From contig CAINEC010000155.1 in assembly GCA_903847585.1 (NCBI GenBank), forward strand, positions 1-32,813: a stretch of DNA of 32,813 nt. The letters are read 5' to 3'. The number at the start of each line of letters is the position of its first letter. Positions within the stretch are counted from its first letter, which is position 1. Positions 1-6,073 of this stretch are shown piece by piece. The notes under the pieces are model-generated. The model was given only the letters and a program-made list of their open reading frames with translations. It did not search any database and had not been told where the DNA came from. The DNA comes from an uncultured Bacteroidota bacterium. Lineage in GTDB: Bacteria; Bacteroidota; Bacteroidia; AKYH767-A; OLB10. Position numbers and translations under genes: made by a program.

Positions 1-106
1 ATTCATCTCTCTTCAACTTTACTTTTACAAAATGGCTCAAAACGTCCTCCAGATATTCTGGATTCTTTCCAACCATTTTTATTATGTCATTTTTTAAAGC
101 TTTCAT
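1..106 (-). CDS. Hypothetical protein, 5' part only (third cassette)
   Basis: A leftward reading frame opens with ATG at 106-104 and stays open to the window edge, giving 35 residues that begin MKALKNDIIKMVGKNPEYLE. It is short, charged and not recognised. The start lies 25-30 bases inside the boundary of the attC-like element at 134-267, the same tight placement seen for the two complete cassette genes to the right, and it has the same orientation. This position is the main reason to call it a gene. An ATG further upstream (126-124) reaches a stop at once. The 3' end and the cassette's far recombination site are outside the window. Confidence 0.5.
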   Translation of the reverse strand, partial: MKALKNDIIKMVGKNPEYLEDVLSHFVKVKLKRDE

Positions 107-133
107 GTTGTCGTTAATGTCTGCATGGGTGAC

Positions 134-267
134 GCATAACGGTTTCGGGCTTGGCGAAGGTGGCGATTTTCACCACAAATGTTGATGCGGAGAACCAAAC
201 TTTGATTAACCACAAATGTGTCTGCGGAGCACAGAACCGCCACTTTTGCCAAACCCGTGTTATGCCC
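134..267 (-). repeat. attC-like recombination element A
   Basis: This 134-bp element is nearly the same as the one at 2465-2600: 114 of 118 bases agree between the core bases (141-258 against 2474-2591). Its outer arms, 147-165 and 238-256, form a 19-bp imperfect inverted repeat (GGGCTTGGCGAAGGTGGCG against CGCCACTTTTGCCAAACCC). Between them are two related segments, each able to form a small CCGCA/TGCGG-type hairpin. Read leftward, it begins GGGCATAAC (267-259) and ends GTTATGC (140-134), the placement of R'' and R' in integron attC sites. The classical GTTRRRY consensus is met only at GTTA. The strand given is the cassette-coding direction. Confidence 0.75.
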
Positions 268-2472
268 AGTACTTCTTGTCATTCGTCCGTTTTTTCAGTC
301 TCAGATTCGTCTTCGTCAGGAAGCATAAAGTCTAAAAACAACAACTCTGTTTTAGCGTAGTCGTCTTCAAATTTAAGGTTCCATCTTTTCTCCATAAACT
401 CAATTAGATTCAGTCCACGTTCTAATATGTTGTCGGGATTCCATTCTTCATATGTCGAAACCTCAATTTCTGAATGTGAGCCGTCAGAATATCCTTGCCT
501 TATTTTCTCTTTTCTTTCGTTATAACGTGGATTTTTCTTGTCCACAAAACAGTCATTTTGTAAACTTGAATTTATACTTTGCGATAATGGAAGTAAATTT
601 CCTAACGTCCCTTGAAAAAAGTTTATTTCAGCTTTTTTGTAGCCTTTAAAAGACTCTTTCCAGCATTTGTTGTCAGGCGTTTGAGGATAAATATGCTCAA
701 TTGAAATTTTGTCTTTTTCTCCTTTTATAAATAGCTTCCAATCTATCTTTTGGCTTCCTCTTTGTCTTACTTTGTCCATTTCATATTCGTACAAGAAATA
801 ACGTAAACCATTCCAATAGTAAAAGCCACCGCCATTTTTAAATTTCTTGTCAATAAATTTTTGAAAATAGGTGTAATCAAAGAAATTATCTGTTGTGTTT
901 TCAGGTGTGTAAAAACAATAACTCATTCGCTGTTCAAGGCGTTCAGTTATTTCTTCAACTGTCAATTCGTTATTTCTAAATTGTCTTGCTGCTCTATAAA
1001 ATTCACTGTTTCGATAGGTTGAAAAAGCTCTACTTAAACGGAATGTTATAAAAATAAATCTTTCAATTGCTTTGAATAGTTTAACCCTTTGCTTTGAGTC
1101 AACTTCACTTGATAAGAAAGAAACAGTTACAAGTGGTCGGAAATAAATGATACCAATTCGGTTCAATCGGTCTATCCACATACTTTCCGCATTTGTCAAG
1201 TCTGGATTATTAACTGGATTATGAGTGTTGTACCAATGAACAGCCGCAGATTTTAAACTATTTACATAATCTTCGATTTCTTTTGGCGAAAGTTTGGAAC
1301 GAAGTACAACTGTTTCTTCGTTTTCATTTTCTTCGACTTCTTCTTGGTCGGTTTCTTCGTTTTCTCTTACTTCTTCAAATTCTTGTAACGAACTTACAAC
1401 GACTTCTGTCTTTGCATAAATATTTTGAGGCGTAAATTTTTGCTCTAAAAGAAAACGTATGTAATCGTCTCCTTTCTCTCTTGTGTATTGAAAATACATT
1501 ATCCAATGAGCAACAAGAAAATCATCGTCATTCAAAGGGTTTTGTTTGTTTCTTCCAAGTTGATAATAAACTTCTTTCCAAGAATCGTTAATTTTTTCAC
1601 GAAGTGAAAAACGTTCATCTGTTTTTAATTCCTTCTCGTCATAAAGTGTTGTTAGATATATAAGTCTGTTCTTTAGAAGTTCAAGGTTTGAAAGCTTTTT
1701 CCCTCTGTTGTTCATTGTCTCAAAGGCAACGAACACATCAAAATCGTCACTAATTTCATAAACATTGAACATTAGATTTTGAGTTAGTTTTTTAAATAGT
1801 ATTTCAATTTCTAATATTCCATATTTTTCATAATAGTTCTTAAGGTTTTCGGCAAAAAAACGTTTGGCATTTTCAAGATTCAAAGTGTAAAAAGTCTCTT
1901 GAATAGTTCCGCTATTTGGTTCGTTGAAAATTCTGTACTTTAAAAATTTGAAACTTGGATTGTCAACTTCGTAACTGAATTTGTAAGTGCTGATAATAAA
2001 TTGAGGTGGTTTTTGAACAACCAAATATTCTTCTTTGATTGCTTTTAAACTAAACGAGCCAAGATATATTTCTTCGTCTTTTTTGTCTTTGTTTTCGGGA
2101 ATTGCTTTTAGAATTTCAGAAATTGCTTGTATGAAAATTACAAAAGTTGTCAACCTTTGCTGTCCGTCAACTACGTGAAAAGGTTTATAACCTCTGTCTT
2201 CCAATAACCACCTTTCGTCATTCCAATTATTCCAAACATTTCGGTCAACTTTTTTTAGCGATAAAAGTCCAGTGTAGTGAAATCTATCGGCTGGAAGATT
2301 TACAACGTCTTCCCAAAAGTCTTTTAATTGTCTTTCTGTCCAAGCGTAACCACGTTGATAGTCTGGAATTTTAAAAATTCTGTCCTTGAAAATGTTCTTT
2401 AAAGATTCTAATTCATTCATTTTTTGTCTGTCTGTTTATGGTTTGCACGGTCGCTCTTAGTATTGGGCATAA
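140..2472 (-). mobile_element. Gene cassette 2 (GmrSD nuclease)
   Basis: This is a putative mobile unit of about 2.3 kb with one gene. Read leftward, it opens with TTATGCCCAATACT (2472-2459) and, at the far end of the gene, carries AGTACTGGGCATAA (273-260) before element A. The two ends are reverse complements over 15 bases with one mismatch when the flanking G/C is counted. In integrons a cassette's R'' pairs with its own first bases in just this way. The gene stops 11 bases from the element. Boundaries assume the integron-type cut between G and TT. Confidence 0.65.
279..2420 (-). CDS. GmrSD-type restriction nuclease (DUF262-DUF1524 fusion)
   Basis: The 713-residue protein has the GmrSD layout. 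An N-terminal DUF262 (ParB-like, GmrS) domain carries IPDYQRGYAW near residues 18-27 and VDGQQRLTT near 83-91, the nucleotide-binding and hydrolysis motifs. The C-terminal DUF1524 (GmrD) HNH nuclease domain carries SIEHIYPQ near 570-577 and TLGNLLPLS near 605. An acidic Glu/Asn linker lies near residues 350-375. Known GmrSD enzymes cut modified phage DNA (type IV restriction), so phage defence is the likely role; the target here is inferred. The gene is the only one in its cassette, with 38 bases between its start and element B and 11 between its stop and element A. All key motifs look intact. Confidence 0.88.
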   Translation of the reverse strand: MNELESLKNIFKDRIFKIPDYQRGYAWTERQLKDFWEDVVNLPADRFHYTGLLSLKKVDRNVWNNWNDERWLLEDRGYKPFHVVDGQQRLTTFVIFIQAISEILKAIPENKDKKDEEIYLGSFSLKAIKEEYLVVQKPPQFIISTYKFSYEVDNPSFKFLKYRIFNEPNSGTIQETFYTLNLENAKRFFAENLKNYYEKYGILEIEILFKKLTQNLMFNVYEISDDFDVFVAFETMNNRGKKLSNLELLKNRLIYLTTLYDEKELKTDERFSLREKINDSWKEVYYQLGRNKQNPLNDDDFLVAHWIMYFQYTREKGDDYIRFLLEQKFTPQNIYAKTEVVVSSLQEFEEVRENEETDQEEVEENENEETVVLRSKLSPKEIEDYVNSLKSAAVHWYNTHNPVNNPDLTNAESMWIDRLNRIGIIYFRPLVTVSFLSSEVDSKQRVKLFKAIERFIFITFRLSRAFSTYRNSEFYRAARQFRNNELTVEEITERLEQRMSYCFYTPENTTDNFFDYTYFQKFIDKKFKNGGGFYYWNGLRYFLYEYEMDKVRQRGSQKIDWKLFIKGEKDKISIEHIYPQTPDNKCWKESFKGYKKAEINFFQGTLGNLLPLSQSINSSLQNDCFVDKKNPRYNERKEKIRQGYSDGSHSEIEVSTYEEWNPDNILERGLNLIEFMEKRWNLKFEDDYAKTELLFLDFMLPDEDESETEKTDE

Positions 2473-2600
2473 CGTTTTCGGGCTTGGCGAAGGTGGCGAT
2501 TTTGACCACAAATGTTGATGCGGAGAACCAAACTTTGATTAACCGCAAATGTGTCTGCGGAGCACTGAACCGCCACTTTTGCCAAACCCGTGTTAGCAGC
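2465..2600 (-). repeat. attC-like recombination element B
   Basis: This is the second copy of the foldable element at 134-267, with the same 118-bp spacer between core bases and the same 19-bp arms (2480-2498 and 2571-2589). Read leftward, it begins GCTGCTAAC (2600-2592) and ends GTTATGCCC (2473-2465). The left flank belongs to the start of the GmrSD cassette. The right flank is the reverse complement of the start of the lipoprotein cassette at 3225-3217. The interior is conserved while the flanks differ and match their own cassette. That distinguishes it from a simple transposed MITE. Confidence 0.75.
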
Positions 2601-3224
2601 TGTGCTTATTTCTGTATACATAAAATTTGTCCGCATGGAATTATTAATGTGTCGTTTATTTTAAGCCTTAAAGATATTGCTGATGTTTTTTCACGTGAAG
2701 TAAGAAGTTCAGTTTCATAAGGAGTTGTCGGGTCGGGATATTTTGTGTCGGTCAGAACCCCAAAGGTCAGTACGCATTTTTCTCTCGGGTTTAATACTTT
2801 GCTCAAGTGCACTGGGTTGTCAATTTCAAAAGCAAGAAACCTTTTTAATTCCTTTGATATTCCTCCTGTATCAAAGTGTTGCTCGTTAGGTGTCAAGTGT
2901 CTGGGCAACAAAAAAAATTTAGATTTAATGCTATCTTTTAAATTCATTCCCATCTCTGAGAAACCGATTTCTAGTTGAATTGAAACTGTTGAGTCGTTCC
3001 AAATGGTTATGGTATTATACCTGTAATTATATTCTGCTCCAGAAGAATCAAAATATTGCATTCCTTGTCTTGGGCCGTTCTCAATGTAAAGTCCAGATTG
3101 CTTTTCACCTGCTCTATTAACATGGTTGTCTGCATTGCCCGAACAACCATAAAGGCAAATTAAAAATACAAGTCGAAATAAATGTTTAACTGTCATGTTG
3201 TTGTTGTCTTGGCATTGCTGCTAA
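2473..3224 (-). mobile_element. Gene cassette 1 (lipoprotein)
   Basis: This 752-bp unit lies next to the recombinase gene. Read leftward, it begins TTAGCAGC (3224-3217). Its gene ends five bases before GCTGCTAAC (2600-2592), the exact reverse complement of GTTAGCAGC, and element B follows. It has a single gene in the same orientation as cassette 2, with almost no spare DNA. Being first in the array, it would be the most recent insertion if the system works like an integron. Confidence 0.6.
2606..3196 (-). CDS. Cassette-borne lipoprotein of unknown function
   Basis: The 196-residue protein starts with a short charged N-terminus, a hydrophobic stretch (FRLVFLICLYG) and a lipobox ending at Cys18 (LYGC followed by SGN), so it should be a membrane-anchored lipoprotein. 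The mature part looks beta-rich, with a repeated pattern of polar and hydrophobic residues, and ends IPCGQILCIQK. I do not recognise the family. The start is 28 bases inside the cassette boundary and no Shine-Dalgarno sequence is visible, which is usual in this phylum. It sits directly downstream of the recombinase and may be transcribed from it. Its neighbour suggests accessory cargo, but a defence role is not shown. Confidence 0.75.
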   Translation of the reverse strand: MTVKHLFRLVFLICLYGCSGNADNHVNRAGEKQSGLYIENGPRQGMQYFDSSGAEYNYRYNTITIWNDSTVSIQLEIGFSEMGMNLKDSIKSKFFLLPRHLTPNEQHFDTGGISKELKRFLAFEIDNPVHLSKVLNPREKCVLTFGVLTDTKYPDPTTPYETELLTSREKTSAISLRLKINDTLIIPCGQILCIQK

Positions 3225-3317
3225 CTACCTTATACACGCTATAAAACTTCCTTTTATTTCCGTATTAGGATGTATTGGCGCAGTTTTATTTCGTTTGTAC
3301 TAAAGTAATATAAATAT
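3217..3317 (-). other. Candidate attI-like boundary between recombinase and first cassette
   Basis: GCTGCTAAC at 3217-3225 (leftward GTTAGCAGC) marks the start of cassette 1. The roughly 90 bases between it and the recombinase stop carry no copy of the 19-bp arms and no gene. This is where an integron would keep its attI platform. Read leftward, the junction is AAGGTA followed by GTTAGCAGC, so only the GTTA core is shared with the attC-like sites. The attI call rests on position alone. Confidence 0.4.
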
Positions 3318-4157
3318 CTATAAATCATCAAAAGGAGATTTTATTTTTTGAATACTATGGGTGCTAACATGTGTGTATATCTCAGTGGTTTTACTAGAAC
3401 TATGTCCCAATAATTCTTGTATATATCTTAAATCCGTTCCGTTCTCTAGTAAATGGGTAGCATAGCTATGCCGTAACCAATGAAGCGTTACCGGCTTATT
3501 AATTCTTGCCTTATTCAATGCTTGATTAAGAACTAACTGTAAGCTCCTTTCGCTATATTGTTCTCCAGGATTTTGTCCTTCAAATAACCATGTTTTCGGT
3601 TTGTAAGCTCTATAATATTCTCTTAACATACTTATCAGTTTATCGCTTATTGGTAGCATGCGGTCTTTCTTTCCTTTTGATTGTCGTATGAATAATAAAT
3701 GTCGATCAGATAATACATCCTTTAATGTCAGATTTAAAAGTTCACTGCGTCGTAAGCCACATGCATAAATTATACTTAACATCGCCCTGTGTTTTAGGTT
3801 TATCGGCGACTCTAAAATGGACTTCACTTCCAATTTGCTTAATACATTCGGTAATCGTTTTTCTCTTCTTGGTCGTTGTATAAAATCTACTTCCATTGTT
3901 CTGTTAAATCGATTTCTGTAAAATAATTTAATAGCATTTATAACCTGGTTTTGATAACTAGCAGAATAATTATTTTTAAGTATGTGCTCGTTGTTGAATT
4001 TAATTAAATGTTCGATTGTTAATTGTTCGAGATTTTCTGTCGCATTAAATTTGAAAAATATTTGTAGGGCATCACTATATGTTTTGATTGTGTTTTTGCT
4101 ATAGCGCCTGTAATTCATGTAGCTTTTAAATGCTTCAAGCTGTTGTGTTGTATTCAA
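3318..4157 (-). CDS. Tyrosine recombinase of the integron-like array
   Basis: This 279-residue protein has an N-terminal SAM-like core-binding domain (about 1-85) and a C-terminal catalytic domain. The first catalytic Arg is in YACGLRRSELLNL (near 136), the Lys in the KGKKDRMLPIS beta-hairpin, the HxxR box is HWLRHSYATHLL, the second His is in LGHSSSKTTEIYTHV, and Tyr in that segment is the nucleophile. The tail KSPFDDL resembles the RSPLD tail of integron integrases. The extra alpha-helical insert that marks IntI between patches II and III is absent: only about 20 residues separate KDRMLPIS from WLFEG. It reads in the same direction as the cassettes, whereas most intI genes are divergent. 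The start is a TTG; an ATG at codon 13 would cut into the core-binding domain. Confidence 0.9.
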   Translation of the reverse strand: MNTTQQLEAFKSYMNYRRYSKNTIKTYSDALQIFFKFNATENLEQLTIEHLIKFNNEHILKNNYSASYQNQVINAIKLFYRNRFNRTMEVDFIQRPRREKRLPNVLSKLEVKSILESPINLKHRAMLSIIYACGLRRSELLNLTLKDVLSDRHLLFIRQSKGKKDRMLPISDKLISMLREYYRAYKPKTWLFEGQNPGEQYSERSLQLVLNQALNKARINKPVTLHWLRHSYATHLLENGTDLRYIQELLGHSSSKTTEIYTHVSTHSIQKIKSPFDDL

Positions 4158-4282
4158 GGTTTGTAGGTTTTTTAAAAAGAGTAGTAAACCTATAAAAACG
4201 AATAATTATGTGCTTATAAATTCAAGATTTAGAACTTGTTTTTTATCGATTTGTTGATAAATTGCTCATTAATAGCAAGCAT

Positions 4283-4396
4283 TTCACCTTCCTCAACATT
4301 CCTTATTTTTGCCTCATACTTGTAAAGTTTCATTCCGATAATCCAGAGGCACGTAAGATTGATCAGATTGCTCAAACTCTTTTGAAAGGTGGGGTT
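4283..4396 (+). pseudogene. Decayed 5' fragment of the Sua5/YciO gene with its promoter
   Basis: Bases 4316-4396 match the first 27 codons of the intact gene at 5459-5539 in 75 of 81 positions, then identity stops abruptly. All six differences replace G or C in the intact gene with A or T here, including ATG to ATA at the start codon, as expected of a dead copy drifting under AT mutation bias. Similarity continues upstream through the -7 box (TATTTTTG at 4304-4311, TACCTTTA at 5447-5454) at the same spacing. The rest of 4158-4282 shows nothing I can name. Confidence 0.85.
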
Positions 4397-5275
4397 CTAT
4401 TCCGTCTTTGAATTTTTTGGTTTGATTACTTTTGAATTTTTATTTTCTTTTAGTGCTTTTTTTGCATTCACCGATGTAACCACTTTTTTGCCTGTTTGTG
4501 TTTCCAATTCTAATCGTGCTACGTTTGCTACATTTCCACCACGTTTAGCAATTTTTGAACTTTATTCAAAAGTTTCAGGATTTTCGGTTTGTGAAATATC
4601 TTTGGTAGAAGCCTCCGCAAGCATACTTAAAATTAGTTCGGTGTTTGTCATATTGTCCCGAAGATTTTCTTTTTTTAATCCTTTGAGAATTTTATTTTCT
4701 TTAGTTGTATTACCCGACCAAGCCTTGGTAATGATGTCTGTCAAGGTTGCAAATTGAATCCCCTCTTTCAATCCTCTTTTTTTCCATTCGTCGGTGAGTT
4801 CTTTACGAATTTCAATACTTTTCAGTCGCTGGTTTATCCAGTTTTCAGAATAGCCCAATTGCATATATTGCTCTAATGCTCTGTCAATGGTAATTTCAGG
4901 GTCTTGCATTTCGTCCAAACGTTCCGATGCCACTTGGGCCAACCATACTTTAAACGGCTCGGCCTTCGGAGATGGAATAGACTGTATTAAACGAAATAGT
5001 TGTTCAGTATCAGCTACGTCTATCAACCTCATTTTTCCATCAGCGGCTTGCATTTTCAAACCGTTACAATTTGTAACGGTTTCATTTCCCTCTGCCAAAA
5101 GACGTTTTTTTAAAACTCTCCAATATACTTGTGGATTGCTGCTATCTGAGAGAATTGCAATTACATCAACAATGGCAAAATACCATTTTTCTAGGTCTTC
5201 GTCCCAATGGGTACGGACTTGTTTATGTTCAAATATTTTGACCGCGTTTTCCTTTTTCATCGATGTGTTATTCAT
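4397..5275 (-). pseudogene. Bro-N (phage antirepressor-like) gene with an in-frame TAA
   Basis: The first 237 codons encode a Bro-N family protein of the kind annotated as phage antirepressor in Bacteroidota (VRTHWDEDLEKWYFAIVDV, later SIPSPKAEPFKVWLAQVASE). Reading stops at TAA 4564-4562 after NPETFE. The same frame then stays open for 54 more codons to a TAG at 4399-4397. These read SSKIAKRGGNVANVARLELE and then TGKKVVTSVNAK, which is the normal C-terminal tail of this family as I know it. One nonsense change therefore removes the tail; the shortened product could still fold. The ancestral stop falls exactly where the Sua5 fragment begins, so the gene fills the segment inserted between the two Sua5 copies. 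Confidence 0.75.
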
Positions 5276-5304
5276 GATTTTTGAAAATTAAATTTAATCC
5301 CACT

Positions 5305-5341
5305 AGTAATTAAAAAAATGTAGGGTGTAAACTTAATTACT
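5305..5341. promoter_or_regulatory. Inverted repeat upstream of the Bro-N gene
   Basis: AGTAATTAA (5305-5313) and TTAATTACT (5333-5341) form a perfect 9-bp inverted repeat about 30 bases upstream of the Bro-N start. A near-consensus leftward -7 box (TGATTTTG, 5362-5355) lies just beyond it. An operator or leader hairpin is possible. The repeat is AT-rich, so chance cannot be excluded. Confidence 0.3.
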
Positions 5342-5446
5342 AAAAAAACGATTGCAAAATCAGATGTTTGGTTTTAGACGTAAGATACTCGATTTGTTAG
5401 TAATTTCTTGTTCTATCATTCATTAATTCTCCTCCCTCAAATTCAC

Positions 5447-5454
5447 TACCTTTA
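5447..5454 (+). promoter_or_regulatory. -7 promoter box of the Sua5/YciO gene
   Basis: TACCTTTA fits the Bacteroidota -7 consensus TAnnTTTG except for the last base, and ends only four bases before the ATG at 5459. Transcription would start at or next to the start codon, so the mRNA may be leaderless. The decayed copy at 4304-4311 keeps a perfect TATTTTTG at the same spacing, which supports the call. No good -33 TTG is visible. Confidence 0.45.
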
Positions 5455-5458
5455 CAAC

Positions 5459-6073
5459 ATGCTTGTAAAGGTTCATCCCGATAATCCGGAGGCACGTAAG
5501 ATTGATCAGATTGCCCAAACTCTTTTGAAGGGTGGGGTTATTATCATTCCTACGGATACGATTTATGCGCTAGCTTGCGACCTATACCAATACAAAGCAT
5601 TCGAGCAGATTGCGCGCATGAAAGATATCCGTGCGGATAAAGCCAACTTTTCATTGCTTTGCAGCGATCTTAGTAACGTTTCTGAGTTTACGAAGCCTTT
5701 CGATAGATCAATTTATAAATTACTTAACAAAGCTTTTCCAGGTCCGTTTACATTTATCCTTGAAGCTTCAAGTCATTTACCTTCTGTATTTAGAAGTCGT
5801 AAAAAAACAATCGGTTTGCGTGTGCCCGATAATAAAATTGTGCAAGCAATTATTGAAAAAGTCGGACATCCAATCATTGCCACATCCTTACACGATATGG
5901 ATGAAATTAAAATTTATCCAACAGACCCCGAAGAAATTTTTGAAGAATACAATCATCAGGTCGATTTAGTGGTAGATGGTGGAATAGGGAGTATCGTTCC
6001 ATCAACGGTAGTAGATTGTACCGGCAATGAGCCTGTAATTACTCGACAAGGATTGGGAGAAATAATTTTATAG
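5459..6073 (+). CDS. Sua5/YciO/YrdC-family L-threonylcarbamoyladenylate synthase-like protein
   Basis: The 204-residue protein has the single YrdC fold. Visible are IPTDTIYALACDL (35-47), the Lys/Arg-rich loop before NFSLLCSDLSN, FPGPFTFILEAS, the TIGLRVPDN strand, PIIATSLH, and GGIGSIVPSTVVDCTG near 180-195. TsaC/Sua5 proteins make threonylcarbamoyl-AMP from Thr, bicarbonate and ATP for tRNA t6A; YciO relatives are of this size and their exact role is less certain. I chose ATG 5459 over the in-frame ATG at 5408 because the decayed copy at 4316 begins at the same point and the -7 box lies between the two. It converges on the next gene with a 6-base overlap at the stops. Confidence 0.85.
   Translation: MLVKVHPDNPEARKIDQIAQTLLKGGVIIIPTDTIYALACDLYQYKAFEQIARMKDIRADKANFSLLCSDLSNVSEFTKPFDRSIYKLLNKAFPGPFTFILEASSHLPSVFRSRKKTIGLRVPDNKIVQAIIEKVGHPIIATSLHDMDEIKIYPTDPEEIFEEYNHQVDLVVDGGIGSIVPSTVVDCTGNEPVITRQGLGEIIL

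Noticed and set aside
134-267. Calling the site a classical integron attC
   Set aside because: Only GTTA of the GTTRRRY/RYYYAAC consensus is met and the recombinase is not IntI-type, so the term attC-like is used.
134-2600. The two elements as target-repeat MITEs flanking a transposed gene
   Set aside because: Flanks differ between copies and match the start of their own gene unit, there is no constant target duplication, and no transposase is present. A cassette model explains the flanks better.
151-2720. Similar rightward reading frames through both repeated elements (near 151-360 and 2424-2720), as if a conserved peptide were encoded
   Set aside because: They coincide with the attC-like elements and run on into unrelated flanks. 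The shared peptide follows from the near-identical DNA, and the frames have no consistent start or end.
4389-4757. Rightward 122-codon frame
   Set aside because: It lies antisense to the Bro-N gene and its tail, is Phe/Ser-rich, and has no recognisable feature.
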